DNA of 35,892 bases from Cellulomonas triticagri (GCF_003696205.1 NZ_RFFI01000033.1:1-35892), one strand, 5' to 3'. Numbered from the stretch's first letter, positions 13,722 through 22,828 are shown. Program-made: numbers and translations. The notes: generated by a model from the letters alone, not told the origin.

Positions 13722-14894
13722 TCAGAGGGTGGCGGCGAGGGCGAGGGTCGCGGCGCCTACGCAGAGCGGGGCGAGCCACAGCCCCTGCACCACGAACGCC
13801 CGCACCGGGACGTGCACGAGCGCCTGGCGGCAGCGCTGCCACCACAGCACCGTCGCGAGCGACGCCCACGGCGTGAGCAGCGGACCGACGCCGGTGCCGA
13901 TGAGCACGGCCGCGAGCCGCAACGGGTCGGACCCCGCGACGGGCTCGAGCACCAGGTAGGCGGGCAGGTTGTTCACGAGGTTCGCGGCGCCCGCGGACAG
14001 GCCCGCGACGCCGAGCAGCGCCCCCGCGGTCGTGCCGTCCGGGGCGAGGGCCGCGAGCGCGTCCCCGAGCCCCCGCACGTGCAGCGTCTCGACCGCGACG
14101 AACAGCGCCGCGACCACGAGCAGCATCCGCCACGGCACGAGGTCCCGCGCCCGGACCGGCAGCGGACGCCGCCGGAGCGCGAACGCGGCGAGCAGCACCA
14201 CGGCGGCCCCGAGCGCGACCGCCCACACGGGCAGCCCGGCGACGAAGCCGACGGCCATCACCGCGGTGGTCCCGCCGGTGACCAGCAGCAGCGGGCGGTC
14301 CGGGGGCACGTAGCGGTCCCCCGGCGCGAACCGTCCCCGCAGCGCGTGCCGCCCCCGCACCGCCAGCACCGCCACGGTGACGACCACGGCCGCGAGCGCC
14401 GGCGCCCACATCAGGCCGACGTAGCCCACGTCGGCGTCCCGGAACCGGTGGTCGGCCAGCAGGTTCGTCAGGTTGGACACCGGCAGCAGCAGGGACGCGG
14501 TGTTGGCGAGCGCGACCACCGTGAGCACGAGCAGCAGCGGCGACGTGCCCGTGCGGCGCGCCAGGGTGATCGCCAGCGGGGTGAGCAGCACCGCCGTCGT
14601 GTCGAGCGACAGCAGCACCGTGGACGCGACGGCGATGGCGACCAGCAGCAGCCACAGCACCCAGCGCCGCCCGCCCGCGGACCGCGCCGCGGCGTCGGTG
14701 GCGACGTCGAACAGCCCGGCGGCACCGCACAGCTCCGCGACGACGGTGAGCGCCGCGACGAACGCGAGCACCGGGCCGACCCGGGCACCGAGGGCAGCGG
14801 CGTCCGCACCCGGCAGAGCGCCGGACAGCACGAGGGCTGCGGCCGCCACGGAGGCGACCGCCCACCACGGGACGGACCGCCGGCGCCGGGACAC
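13722..14894 (-). CDS. ArsB/NhaD-like (ion transporter superfamily) membrane protein
   Basis: A 390-residue integral membrane protein with about ten to eleven hydrophobic helices. The pattern matches the ArsB/citrate-type ion transporter superfamily: LSLDTTAVLLTPLAI and ANTASLLLPVSNLTNLL in the first half and AANLVNNLPAYLVL in the second, the two inverted re-entrant repeats of the family. ArsB itself has similar LS(N/D)D and N-L-P motifs, but no arsR or arsC gene is near, so arsenite export is not assured and another anion is possible. The GTG at 14894 follows TAGAGT (14901-14906, minus strand) by six bases, so it is probably leaderless. It lies 64 bases downstream of the AGE-family gene on the same strand but has its own promoter. 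Confidence 0.8.
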   Translation of the reverse strand: MSRRRRSVPWWAVASVAAAALVLSGALPGADAAALGARVGPVLAFVAALTVVAELCGAAGLFDVATDAAARSAGGRRWVLWLLLVAIAVASTVLLSLDTTAVLLTPLAITLARRTGTSPLLLVLTVVALANTASLLLPVSNLTNLLADHRFRDADVGYVGLMWAPALAAVVVTVAVLAVRGRHALRGRFAPGDRYVPPDRPLLLVTGGTTAVMAVGFVAGLPVWAVALGAAVVLLAAFALRRRPLPVRARDLVPWRMLLVVAALFVAVETLHVRGLGDALAALAPDGTTAGALLGVAGLSAGAANLVNNLPAYLVLEPVAGSDPLRLAAVLIGTGVGPLLTPWASLATVLWWQRCRQALVHVPVRAFVVQGLWLAPLCVGAATLALAATL

Positions 14895-14900
14895 GGCGGA

Positions 14901-14906
14901 ACTCTA
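14901..14906 (-). promoter_or_regulatory. -10 hexamer (TAGAGT) of the ArsB-like gene
   Basis: TAGAGT on the minus strand ends six bases before the GTG at 14894. There is no Shine-Dalgarno. This places the start and suggests a leaderless transcript separate from the upstream AGE-family gene. Confidence 0.5.
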
Positions 14907-14958
14907 GGTCCCGGCACCCGCCGCGGCACCCGGGCCGCTCGGGGTCGTCACTCCCGGC

Positions 14959-16191
14959 TCAGTCCAGCAGCCCCGCCGCGAGCGCCGGGGCGATGACGGG
15001 CGTGAGCGGCAGCCGGGGCACCAGGGTCGCCTGCACCGCGTGGTACAGGTCGGCCTTGCCCTCCCAGACCGTGCGGGACACGGTGTTGTCGGTGCCGAGC
15101 TCGTGCCACCAGGAGCCACCCTCGGGGTCGATCAGGTAGTGCTCCGTGTAGTCCCACCAGGTCGCGTACCAGTCGTCGAACCGCTGCTCGCCGGTGGCGG
15201 CGTACAGCGTCGCGGCGGCGGCGATGCCCTCGGCGGCGACCCAGTGCATGCGCTCGCGGACGACCGGCTGCCCCGACCAGTCGACGGTGTAGACGAAGCC
15301 GGGCGCCCCGTCGACGGACCAGCCCTCGCGCACGGCCGCGTCGAACAGCGCGACGGCGTCGTCCAGCATCCAGGTCGGGGCGACGTCGCCCGCCGCGGTC
15401 AGCGCGGCGCGCGCGTGCAGGGTGAGCCGCGCCCACTCCAGCCAGTGCCCGATGGTCGCGCCGTACGGCCGGAACGGGTGCGCGGGGGCGTCGGCGTTGT
15501 ACTCCAGGTCCGCGACCCAGTGCGCGTCGAAGTGCTCGGGGATGCGCCAGGCGTTGTCCTTCGCGAACCCGTCCACGACGCGGGTGAGGATGCGCACGGC
15601 GCGGTCCAGCCACACCCGCTCCCCCGTGACGCCGTGCGCCGCGAGGTACGCCTCGACGGTGTGCATGTTCGCGTTGACGCCGCGGTACCCGTCCAGGGTC
15701 GTGAACGTCCGGTCCCAGGACTCGACGGCCATCCCGGCCTCGTCGTCCCAGAACCGCTGCTCGGACACCGCGAGCGCCTCGCGGAGCAGCGCGTCCGCGC
15801 CGGGGCGCCGGGCGGCGGCGGCCGAGGACGCCGCGAGGACGACGAACGCGTGCGGGTAGGCCGCCTTGCTGTCGTCACGCGGGGTGCCGTCGGCCTCGAC
15901 CTCGGCGAACCAGCCGCCGTGCTCGGCGTCCCGGAACAACCCGTCCAGCGCGGCGAGCCCGTGGTCGACCAGCGGCGCCGCGCCGGGCCGGCCCAGCAGG
16001 TGCGCGAGGGCGTACACGTGCGTCATCCGGCAGGTGATCCACAGCTCGGCGGGTCCGGGCAGGGGGCGCCCGACGTCGTCCAGGCGGAGGAACCCGCCCG
16101 TCGGGGCGGCGGACGCCCGCCCGAAGGCGAGCAGGCGGTCGGTCTCGGTCTCCAGCCAGCGGGCGTGCGCGGGCGTCGTCAGCCACGTCAT
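14959..16191 (-). CDS. AGE-family isomerase/epimerase, probably D-mannose isomerase-like
   Basis: A 410-residue soluble (alpha/alpha)6-barrel protein of the N-acylglucosamine 2-epimerase superfamily. Recognisable blocks are TCRMTHVYALAHLL, GGWFAEV, KAAYPHAFVVLAAS, GYRGVNANMHTVEAYLAAH, HFDAHW, PYGATIGHWLEWARL and GKADLYHAVQ. The NANMHTVEA and GATIGHWLEWARL blocks fit the mannose isomerase / YihS branch better than the renin-binding-protein epimerases, so aldose-ketose isomerisation (mannose to fructose) is likely but not proven. The ATG at 16191 follows TAGGGT (16199-16204, minus strand) by seven bases, leaderless. It is divergent from the phosphorylase operon. Confidence 0.85.
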   Translation of the reverse strand: MTWLTTPAHARWLETETDRLLAFGRASAAPTGGFLRLDDVGRPLPGPAELWITCRMTHVYALAHLLGRPGAAPLVDHGLAALDGLFRDAEHGGWFAEVEADGTPRDDSKAAYPHAFVVLAASSAAAARRPGADALLREALAVSEQRFWDDEAGMAVESWDRTFTTLDGYRGVNANMHTVEAYLAAHGVTGERVWLDRAVRILTRVVDGFAKDNAWRIPEHFDAHWVADLEYNADAPAHPFRPYGATIGHWLEWARLTLHARAALTAAGDVAPTWMLDDAVALFDAAVREGWSVDGAPGFVYTVDWSGQPVVRERMHWVAAEGIAAAATLYAATGEQRFDDWYATWWDYTEHYLIDPEGGSWWHELGTDNTVSRTVWEGKADLYHAVQATLVPRLPLTPVIAPALAAGLLD

Positions 16192-16198
16192 GGGTGTC

Positions 16199-16204
16199 AC
16201 CCTA
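16199..16204 (-). promoter_or_regulatory. -10 hexamer (TAGGGT) of the AGE-family gene
   Basis: TAGGGT on the minus strand with seven bases to the ATG at 16191 and no Shine-Dalgarno. Confidence 0.5.
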
Positions 16205-16285
16205 GTCACACCCGCGCCCACGACATCGCCCCGAATCCGCTGGCCGGACCGGGCGCGCCGGGTATGTCCGGGTCGTCCTGAGGCT

Positions 16286-16614
16286 TTGACACCCGTGAGC
16301 GCCCACCGGGAGGATTGCGGTGGTCTGGACGACCGGCGTGCCCTCGCCGGACCGGTGCACCCCCCACCGGCCGTCCGCACGCCCGCCCCCGAGGACCCCG
16401 TCATGCCCCACCTGCCACGGCGCCCCGCGCGCCCGACCCGCGGGGGCCGGCCACCTACGTGCCCGCGCCCCGGACTGGCGGGCGCGCCAGGAGCGGCCAG
16501 ACTGGGGACGAAGGCGCAGGTCGTGGCCTCGACGGTCCCTGTCGCGGCAGCGACCCGTCCGACGTCCGCACCGGCACCGAACACCCGGCACCCCGACGCA
16601 CCAGGAGCAGCCCC
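16286..16614 (+). promoter_or_regulatory. Promoter and long leader of the pgmB-GH65 operon
   Basis: The 423-base gap 16192-16614 holds no convincing gene. A consensus -35 TTGACA (16286-16291) and a -10 GAGGAT (16310-16315), 18 bp apart, form the best promoter. It would give a leader of nearly 300 bases before the GTG at 16615, rich in short inverted repeats (for example CTGGCG...CGCCAG near 16474-16489). A second -10-like CAGACT lies near 16498-16503. The gene's own Shine-Dalgarno (AGGAG) is at 16603-16607. Whether the long leader has a regulatory structure cannot be told by eye. Confidence 0.45.
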
Positions 16615-17382
16615 GTGGCACCCGTGACCGACCGGCCCGCCCCGGCCCTCGACGGCCTCGACGCCGTCCTGTTCGACCTCGACGGCGTCCTCACGCCGAC
16701 CGCCGTGGTGCACATGCACGCCTGGGCGCGGCTGTTCACCCCGGTGCTGGCGGCGCGCGGCGCGGCGCCGTACACGGACGCCGACTACTTCGCGCACATC
16801 GACGGCAAGCCGCGGTACGACGGCGTCGCGACCCTGCTCGCCTCGCGCGGCATCGACCTGCCCTGGGGCGACCCGACCGACTCCCCGGACGCCGAGACGG
16901 TGTGCGGGCTCGGCAACCGGAAGAACGCCGTCTTCACCCAGGTGCTCGAGACCGAGGGCGTCACGCCCTACCCGGGCTCGGTCCGCCTGGTGGACGCGCT
17001 GATCGCCGACGGCCGCAAGGTCGCGGTGGTCTCCAGCAGCCGCAACGCCGTCCCGGTGCTCGCCGCCGCGGGGCTGACGGACCGGTTCGCCGTGGTCGTG
17101 GACGGCCTGGTGGCGGCCGAGCGCGGCATCCCGGGCAAGCCCGCGCCCGACACCTACCTCGACGCGGCGCGCCAGCTCGGCGTGCCGCACGACCGCGCGG
17201 TCGTCGTGGAGGACGCCGAGTCCGGCGTCGCCTCGGGCCGCGCGGGCGCGTTCGGCCTGGTCGTGGGCGTCGACCGCGGCGCCGGCGCCGACGTGCTGCT
17301 GGAGCAGGGGGCTGACCTGGTGGTGGACGACCTCGCGGAGCTCGTCACCACCCCCGACGACACCGAGAGCACCCTGCCGTGA
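16615..17382 (+). CDS. Beta-phosphoglucomutase-type HAD hydrolase
   Basis: A 255-residue HAD-superfamily enzyme. Motif I is FDLDGVLTPT (nucleophile Asp21, acid/base Asp23), motif II is VVSSSRN, motif III is GKPAPDTYL, and the Mg2+ motif is EDAESGVASG. The Thr-Pro after DGV, the cap helix and the neighbour point to beta-phosphoglucomutase, which turns beta-glucose 1-phosphate into glucose 6-phosphate. This is the product of inverting GH65 phosphorylases, and the next gene is a GH65 enzyme overlapping it by four bases (GTGA), so the pair forms a disaccharide phosphorolysis operon. The GTG at 16615 is chosen because AGGAG lies seven bases upstream; an in-frame GTG follows at codon 4. Confidence 0.9.
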   Translation: MAPVTDRPAPALDGLDAVLFDLDGVLTPTAVVHMHAWARLFTPVLAARGAAPYTDADYFAHIDGKPRYDGVATLLASRGIDLPWGDPTDSPDAETVCGLGNRKNAVFTQVLETEGVTPYPGSVRLVDALIADGRKVAVVSSSRNAVPVLAAAGLTDRFAVVVDGLVAAERGIPGKPAPDTYLDAARQLGVPHDRAVVVEDAESGVASGRAGAFGLVVGVDRGAGADVLLEQGADLVVDDLAELVTTPDDTESTLP

Positions 17383-19889
17383 ACCACTCCCTGTTCACCC
17401 CCGACCCGCTCGACCGCCACCGGTTCCCGACGGACCCGTGGGCGCTGCGCGAGACGCGGCACGACGCCGCCGACCTGGGCCGCACCGAGACGCTGTTCGC
17501 CGTCGGCAACGGCTACCTCGGCATGCGCGGCAACGTCGAGGAGGGCCGCGACTCGCACAGCCACGGCACCTTCATCAACGGGTTCCACGAGACCTGGCCG
17601 ATCCGGCACGCCGAGGAGGCGTACGGGTTCGCGCGCGTCGGGCAGACCATCGTCAACGTCCCGGACGCGAAGATCCTGCGGCTCTACGTGGACGACGAGC
17701 CGCTGCTGCTCACCGTCGCCGACCTGCACGAGTACGAGCGGACCCTGGACTTCCGCGACGGCGTGCTGCGCCGGTCGCTGGTGTGGCAGACCCCCTCGGG
17801 CAAGAAGGTCCGGGTGCGCTCGGAGCGCATGGTGTCGTTCGCCGAGCGGCACCTCGCGGTCCTCACGTACGAGGTCACGATGCTCGACGCCGACGCGCCG
17901 GTGGTCGTCAGCAGCCAGCTGCTCAACCGGCAGGACGGCCAGGACGAGTACCACGTGCGCGCCGCCGCGATGGGCGAGGGCTTCGACCCCCGCAAGTCCG
18001 AGACGCTCACGGACCGGGTGCTGGAGCCGCGCAGCCACTGGGCGGGCGACGGCCGGTACGTGCTGTCCTACCGCGCGAAGGCGTCCGGCATGACGCTGTC
18101 CGTCGCGGCGGACCACACCATCGAGACGGACAACGCCTACGAGGAGCTCTCGCTCGTCGAGGAGGACCTCGCCAAGCACGTCTACCGCGTGGACGCGAAG
18201 CAGGGCCAGACCATCCGCATCACCAAGGTCGTCACCTACCACTCCTCGCGCGGCGTCCCGTCGCGCGAGCTCGCCGACCGCTGCCGCCGCACCCTCGACC
18301 GCGTCCAGCAGACCGGCGTGGAGCGCCAGCTCGCGGACCAGCGCGCCTGGCTCGACGACTTCTGGGCCCGCAGCGACGTCGAGGTGCACGGGGAGCCCGA
18401 GCTGCAGCAGGCCGTGCGCTGGAACCTGTTCCAGCTCGCGCAGGCCACCGCCCGCGCCGAGGGCAACGGCATCGCCGCGAAGGGCCTGACCGGCTCCGGG
18501 TACAGCGGGCACTACTTCTGGGACACCGAGATCTACGTCCTGCCGTTCCTGACGTACACCTCGCCGCGGGTGGCCCGGAACGCGCTGCGGTTCCGGTACA
18601 CGATGCTCGACCACGCCCGGGCGCGCGCCGCCGAGCTCAACCAGCACGGCGCGCTGTTCCCCTGGCGCACGATCAACGGCGAGGAGGCGTCGGCGTACTA
18701 CGCCGCAGGCACCGCGCAGTACCACATCGACGCGGACATCGCCCACGCCGTGCGGCAGTACGTCGCGGCCACCGGCGACGACGACTTCCTCGCCCGCGAG
18801 GCCGTCGACATCCTCGTGGAGACCGCCCGCATGTGGGCGGACCTGGGCTTCTGGCGCGGCAGCAACGGCGACTCGACGTTCCACATCCACGGCGTCACCG
18901 GGCCCGACGAGTACACGACCGTCGTCAACGACAACCTGTTCACCAACGTGATGGCCCGCGCCAACCTGCGCGGCGCCGTCGAGGCGGTGGACCGGCTCGC
19001 GCACGAGCGCCCGGACGAGCACGCCGCCCTCATGGACCGGCTGCACCTGTCGCAGGCCGAGCTGGACGAGTTCGCGCACGCCGCCGAGCGGATGTTCATC
19101 CCCTTCGACGAGCCGCTGGGCATCCACCCGCAGGACGCGCAGTTCCTCGAGAAGGAGCTGTGGGACCTCGCGAACACCGACCCGTCCAAGCGGCCCCTGC
19201 TGCTCTACTACCACCCGCTGGTGATCTACCGGTTCCAGGTGCTCAAGCAGGCGGACGTCGTGCTGGCGCTGTTCCTGCAGGGCGACCAGTTCACCGCGGA
19301 GGAGAAGTTGGCCGACTTCGACTACTACGACCCGCTGACCACCGGCGACTCGACGCTGTCCGGCGTCGTGCAGTCGATCATCGCGTCCGAGGTCGGGTAC
19401 CAGGAGCTCGCGCTCAAGTACTTCACGCAGTCGCTGTACGTCGACCTGGCCGACCTGCACCACAACACCTCCGACGGCGTGCACGTCGCGTCGGCGGGCG
19501 GGACGTGGACGGCGCTGGCCAGCGGGTTCGGCGGCATGCGCGACCACGAGGGCGTCATCTCGATCGACCCGCGGCTGCCCGAGGTCTGGGACGGCCTGAC
19601 GTACCGGCTGACCGTGCGCGGCACCCGGGTGCGCGTCGACGTGCGGCACACCGAGCTGCGGCTGACCGTCGAGGACGGCGACACCGTCGACCTCGTGGTG
19701 CGCGGCGAGCACGTCAAGGTCACGGCGGGCGACCCCGTGGTGCTGACCCTGGAGCCCGCGCCGCGCCTGATCGGCACGCCGACCGTGCGGGACATCGAGG
19801 GCACCCGGCGCGCCGACGGCACGCTGATGACCGCGACCGTCCCGGACCACCCGACGGTGCTCACCCCGCCGCCCGGCTCGCACGACTGA
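17379..19889 (+). CDS. Glycoside hydrolase family 65 disaccharide phosphorylase
   Basis: An 836-residue cytoplasmic enzyme with the GH65 layout: an N-terminal beta-sandwich (about residues 1-290), a helical linker, an (alpha/alpha)6 catalytic barrel (about 340-720) and a C-terminal beta-sheet. The catalytic acid is Glu511 in GVTGPDEYTTVVNDN, and the phosphate and sugar contacts FWDTE and KQADVV are present. GH65 members split maltose, trehalose, kojibiose or nigerose with phosphate to give beta-glucose 1-phosphate; the exact disaccharide cannot be read by eye. There is no signal peptide, so the substrate must be imported, but no transporter is nearby. The GTG start overlaps the phosphoglucomutase stop. 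A hairpin follows. Confidence 0.92.
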   Translation: MNHSLFTPDPLDRHRFPTDPWALRETRHDAADLGRTETLFAVGNGYLGMRGNVEEGRDSHSHGTFINGFHETWPIRHAEEAYGFARVGQTIVNVPDAKILRLYVDDEPLLLTVADLHEYERTLDFRDGVLRRSLVWQTPSGKKVRVRSERMVSFAERHLAVLTYEVTMLDADAPVVVSSQLLNRQDGQDEYHVRAAAMGEGFDPRKSETLTDRVLEPRSHWAGDGRYVLSYRAKASGMTLSVAADHTIETDNAYEELSLVEEDLAKHVYRVDAKQGQTIRITKVVTYHSSRGVPSRELADRCRRTLDRVQQTGVERQLADQRAWLDDFWARSDVEVHGEPELQQAVRWNLFQLAQATARAEGNGIAAKGLTGSGYSGHYFWDTEIYVLPFLTYTSPRVARNALRFRYTMLDHARARAAELNQHGALFPWRTINGEEASAYYAAGTAQYHIDADIAHAVRQYVAATGDDDFLAREAVDILVETARMWADLGFWRGSNGDSTFHIHGVTGPDEYTTVVNDNLFTNVMARANLRGAVEAVDRLAHERPDEHAALMDRLHLSQAELDEFAHAAERMFIPFDEPLGIHPQDAQFLEKELWDLANTDPSKRPLLLYYHPLVIYRFQVLKQADVVLALFLQGDQFTAEEKLADFDYYDPLTTGDSTLSGVVQSIIASEVGYQELALKYFTQSLYVDLADLHHNTSDGVHVASAGGTWTALASGFGGMRDHEGVISIDPRLPEVWDGLTYRLTVRGTRVRVDVRHTELRLTVEDGDTVDLVVRGEHVKVTAGDPVVLTLEPAPRLIGTPTVRDIEGTRRADGTLMTATVPDHPTVLTPPPGSHD

Positions 19890-19914
19890 CGCACGCGCTC
19901 CGGCGCACCCGTCC

Positions 19915-19958
19915 GACGAGGCCCGTCGTCCCCTCCCCCGGGGGCGGCGGGCCTCGTC
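19915..19958 (+). terminator. Hairpin terminator after the GH65 gene
   Basis: GACGAGGCCCG (19915-19925) pairs with CGGGCCTCGTC (19948-19958). The 22-base interior can add CCCCC with GGGGG pairs. It lies 25 bases after the stop codon. Confidence 0.75.
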
Positions 19959-20017
19959 GCGTCCGGGGGCGCCGGCGCGCCCCCGGACGAAGGTCCCCGG
20001 GACTCCGGTCCCAGACT

Positions 20018-20038
20018 TCGTGAAACTTTTCTCAATAT
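20018..20038 (+). promoter_or_regulatory. Rex-like operator and -10 of adhE
   Basis: TCGTGAAACTTTTCTCAA (20018-20035) matches the Rex consensus TTGTGAAN4TTCACAA at 12 of its 14 fixed positions. It lies in the only AT-rich patch near adhE and overlaps a -10-like CAATAT (20033-20038). Rex represses fermentation genes when NADH is low and releases when NADH rises, and adhE is a classic target. The rex gene is not in the window. Confidence 0.65.
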
Positions 20039-20110
20039 GGTCGTCGTGTGAGGCCGACGGCGTCCTCTCCACCGCAAGAGCCCCATCGGACCCACCTCGG
20101 GAGAGTCCCC

Positions 20111-22828
20111 GTGAGCACCACGACGAGCACCGACACCGCGGCTGCCATCGACCAGCTGGTCGCCGGAGCCACGAAGGCGCTGGCGCAGTACGCCAGCTTC
20201 ACCCAGGAGGACGTCGACCGCCTGGTCAAGAAGGCGGCCGTCGCCGCCCTGGACCAGCACGGGCACCTCGCCGAGCTGGCGGTCGAGGAGACCGGCCGCG
20301 GCGTCTTCGAGGACAAGGCCGTCAAGAACATCTTCGCCTGCGAGCACGTCACCAACTCGATGTCCGCGCTCAAGACGGTCGGCGTCATCAACCGCGACGA
20401 GATCAACGGCATCACCGAGATCGCCGAGCCGGTCGGCGTCATCTGCGCGATGACCCCGGTGACCAACCCGACCTCCACCGCGATCTTCAAGGCGCTCATC
20501 GCGCTGAAGACCCGCAACCCGATCATCTTCGCGTTCCACCCGAACGCGCAGAGGTCGTCCGTCGCCGCGGCGCAGGTCGTCCGGGACGCGGCGATCGCCG
20601 CAGGCGCCCCCGAGCACTGCATCCAGTGGGTCGAGACCCCCTCGATGGAGGCCACCGGCCTGCTGATGAACCACCCCGGCGTCTCCACCATCCTCGCCAC
20701 CGGCGGCAACGCGATGGTCCGCGCGGCGTACTCCTGCGGCAAGCCCGCCCTCGGCGTCGGCGCCGGCAACGTCCCCGCCTACATCGAGAAGTCCGCCAAG
20801 CTCAAGCGCGCCGTCAACGACGTGGTGCTGTCCAAGTCCTTCGACAACGGCATGATCTGCGCCTCCGAGCAGGCCGTCATCCTCGACGACGCGATCTACG
20901 ACGCCGCCCTCGCCGAGTTCGCCGTGCTGCACGCCTACAAGGCCACCAAGAAGGAGAAGGCGCTCCTCGAGAAGTTCATCTTCGGCGTCGAGGCCAAGGG
21001 CAAGAACTGCGCCGACGCGAAGCTCAACCCGACCGTCGTCGGCAAGTCCCCGCAGTGGATCGCCGAGCAGGCCGGGTTCACCGTCCCCGCCGACACCTCG
21101 ATCATCCTCGCCGAGGTCTCCGGCGTCGGCCCCGCCGAGCCGCTGACCCGCGAGAAGCTCTGCCCCGTGCTGGCCGTGCTGCGCGCCACCTCGACCGAGC
21201 AGGGCATCCAGCTCGCCGAGCAGATGGTGGAGTTCGACGGCCTCGGCCACTCCGCCGCCATCCACACCCAGGACGACGCGCTCACCGAGGAGTACGGCAA
21301 CCGCGTCAAGGCCATCCGCGTCATCGCGAACGCCCCGTCCTCGCTCGGCGGCATCGGCGACATCTACAACGCCTTCATCCCGTCGCTCACGCTCGGCTGC
21401 GGCTCCTACGGCCACAACTCGGTGTCCAACAACGTGTCGGCGATCAACCTCGTCAACATCAAGCGCGTCGGCCGGAGGAACAACAACTTGCAGTGGTTCA
21501 AGGTCCCGGCCAAGACGTACTTCGAGCCGAACGCCATCCGCTACCTGTCTGACATGGCCGAGGTCGAGCGGGTCACCATCGTCACCGACTCCACGATGAC
21601 CACCCTCGGCTTCGTCGACCGCGTCCTCGACGTGCTGAACCGCCGCCCCAACAAGGTGTCGGTCCAGATCATCGACCAGGTCGAGCCCGAGCCCTCGGTC
21701 AAGACCGTCCAGGCCGGCGCCGCGCAGATGCGCCACTTCCGGCCCGACACGATCATCGCGCTCGGCGGCGGCTCCCCCATGGACGCCGCGAAGGTCATGT
21801 GGCTGCTCTACGAGCACCCCGAGATCGTGTTCTCCGACCTCAAGCAGAAGTTCTTCGACGTCCGCAAGCGCGCGTTCAAGTTCCCCGTGCTCGGCGACCT
21901 CGCCAAGCTCGTCTGCATCCCGACCACCTCGGGCACCGGCGCCGAGGTCACGCCGTTCGCGGTCATCTCCGACCCCGACGCGGGCAAGAAGTACCCGCTC
22001 GCGGACTACGCGCTGACCCCCACGGTCGCGATCATCGACCCGGTGCTCACCTCGAAGATGCCGCGCTCGCTGGCCGCCGACTCCGGCTTCGACGCCCTGA
22101 CCCACGCCACCGAGGCGTTCGTCGCGGTGTACGCCAACGACTTCACCGACGGCATGGCCCTGCAGGCCATCCGCCTCATCTTCGACAACCTCGCCCAGTC
22201 CGTGAACGGCGACCCCGCCGACCCCGAGACCAAGGCCGCCCGCGAGAAGATGCACAACGCGGGCACCATCGCGGGCATGGCGTTCGGCAACGCGTTCCTC
22301 GGGATCGTGCACGCCATGGCGCACGTCATCGGCTCGACGTTCCACCTGGTCCACGGCCGGACGAACGCCACGCTGCTGCCGCACGTCATCCGGTACAACG
22401 GCCAGATCCCGACCAAGCTCACCAGCTGGCCGAAGTACGAGCACTACGTCGCCCCCGAGCGGTTCCAGCAGATCGCGCAGATGCTGGGCCTGCCCGCCGA
22501 GACCCCGGAGCAGGGCGTCGAGTCCTACGCGCTCGCCGTCGAGGCGCTGCGCGCCAAGGTCGGCATCCCGCAGTCCTTCCAGGCGCAGGGCGTCGACGAG
22601 CAGGACTTCCTGTCCCGGCTCGACGAGGTCGCGATGGGCGCCTACGAGGACCAGTGCGCGCCCGCCAACCCCCGCATGCCGATGCGGGCGGACATGAAGG
22701 ACATCATGACTGCGGCCTACTACGGCACCTCCGTCGCCGAGGTGCGGGGCCGCCGCGAGCAGCAGGGCGCGTCGGCCGCGCCCGCCGGGGCGGGGGCCCC
22801 GGCCGAGGAGAGCGCCACCGCCTCCTGA
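20111..22828 (+). CDS. adhE: Bifunctional acetaldehyde-CoA/alcohol dehydrogenase AdhE
   Basis: A 905-residue fusion enzyme. The N-terminal aldehyde dehydrogenase half (about residues 10-450) has the catalytic Cys250 in FDNGMICASEQ and GVGAGNVPAYIE for cofactor binding. The C-terminal iron-dependent alcohol dehydrogenase half (about 465-870) has GGGSPMDAAKVMW, TTSGTGAEVTPFAV and the metal region DALTHATEA...GIVHAMAHVIGSTFHLVHG. It reduces acetyl-CoA through acetaldehyde to ethanol, using two NADH, and polymerises into spirosomes in other bacteria. The GTG at 20111 has GGGAGAG upstream, so the longer frame from 20048 is not used. The Ala-rich tail (last 20 residues) is probably disordered. A Rex-like site about 75-90 bases upstream suggests NADH-dependent control. 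Confidence 0.96.
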   Translation: MSTTTSTDTAAAIDQLVAGATKALAQYASFTQEDVDRLVKKAAVAALDQHGHLAELAVEETGRGVFEDKAVKNIFACEHVTNSMSALKTVGVINRDEINGITEIAEPVGVICAMTPVTNPTSTAIFKALIALKTRNPIIFAFHPNAQRSSVAAAQVVRDAAIAAGAPEHCIQWVETPSMEATGLLMNHPGVSTILATGGNAMVRAAYSCGKPALGVGAGNVPAYIEKSAKLKRAVNDVVLSKSFDNGMICASEQAVILDDAIYDAALAEFAVLHAYKATKKEKALLEKFIFGVEAKGKNCADAKLNPTVVGKSPQWIAEQAGFTVPADTSIILAEVSGVGPAEPLTREKLCPVLAVLRATSTEQGIQLAEQMVEFDGLGHSAAIHTQDDALTEEYGNRVKAIRVIANAPSSLGGIGDIYNAFIPSLTLGCGSYGHNSVSNNVSAINLVNIKRVGRRNNNLQWFKVPAKTYFEPNAIRYLSDMAEVERVTIVTDSTMTTLGFVDRVLDVLNRRPNKVSVQIIDQVEPEPSVKTVQAGAAQMRHFRPDTIIALGGGSPMDAAKVMWLLYEHPEIVFSDLKQKFFDVRKRAFKFPVLGDLAKLVCIPTTSGTGAEVTPFAVISDPDAGKKYPLADYALTPTVAIIDPVLTSKMPRSLAADSGFDALTHATEAFVAVYANDFTDGMALQAIRLIFDNLAQSVNGDPADPETKAAREKMHNAGTIAGMAFGNAFLGIVHAMAHVIGSTFHLVHGRTNATLLPHVIRYNGQIPTKLTSWPKYEHYVAPERFQQIAQMLGLPAETPEQGVESYALAVEALRAKVGIPQSFQAQGVDEQDFLSRLDEVAMGAYEDQCAPANPRMPMRADMKDIMTAAYYGTSVAEVRGRREQQGASAAPAGAGAPAEESATAS

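Noticed and set aside
13722-14894. Calling the transporter ArsB (arsenite efflux)
   Set aside because: Only superfamily-level motifs are visible and there is no arsR, arsC or arsenite-linked gene nearby.
16403-16627. A 74-codon frame in the long leader with a GAGGA upstream
   Set aside because: Pro/Ala/Arg-rich composition as expected by chance, no family, and it overlaps the start of the phosphoglucomutase gene. A regulatory leader cannot be excluded.
14959-17190. A 743-residue form of the AGE-family enzyme starting near 17190
   Set aside because: The extension lies opposite the phosphoglucomutase gene. The ATG at 16191 has a promoter hexamer at seven bases and gives the family length.
16320-17315. 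A plus-strand frame whose GTG lies four bases after the GAGGAT hexamer, resembling a leaderless gene
   Set aside because: It runs out of frame through the phosphoglucomutase gene, and its product is Arg/Ala/Pro-rich without any domain.
17154-20072. A 972-codon minus-strand frame opposite the phosphorylase gene
   Set aside because: Shadow frame; the GH65 catalytic motifs are intact on the plus strand.
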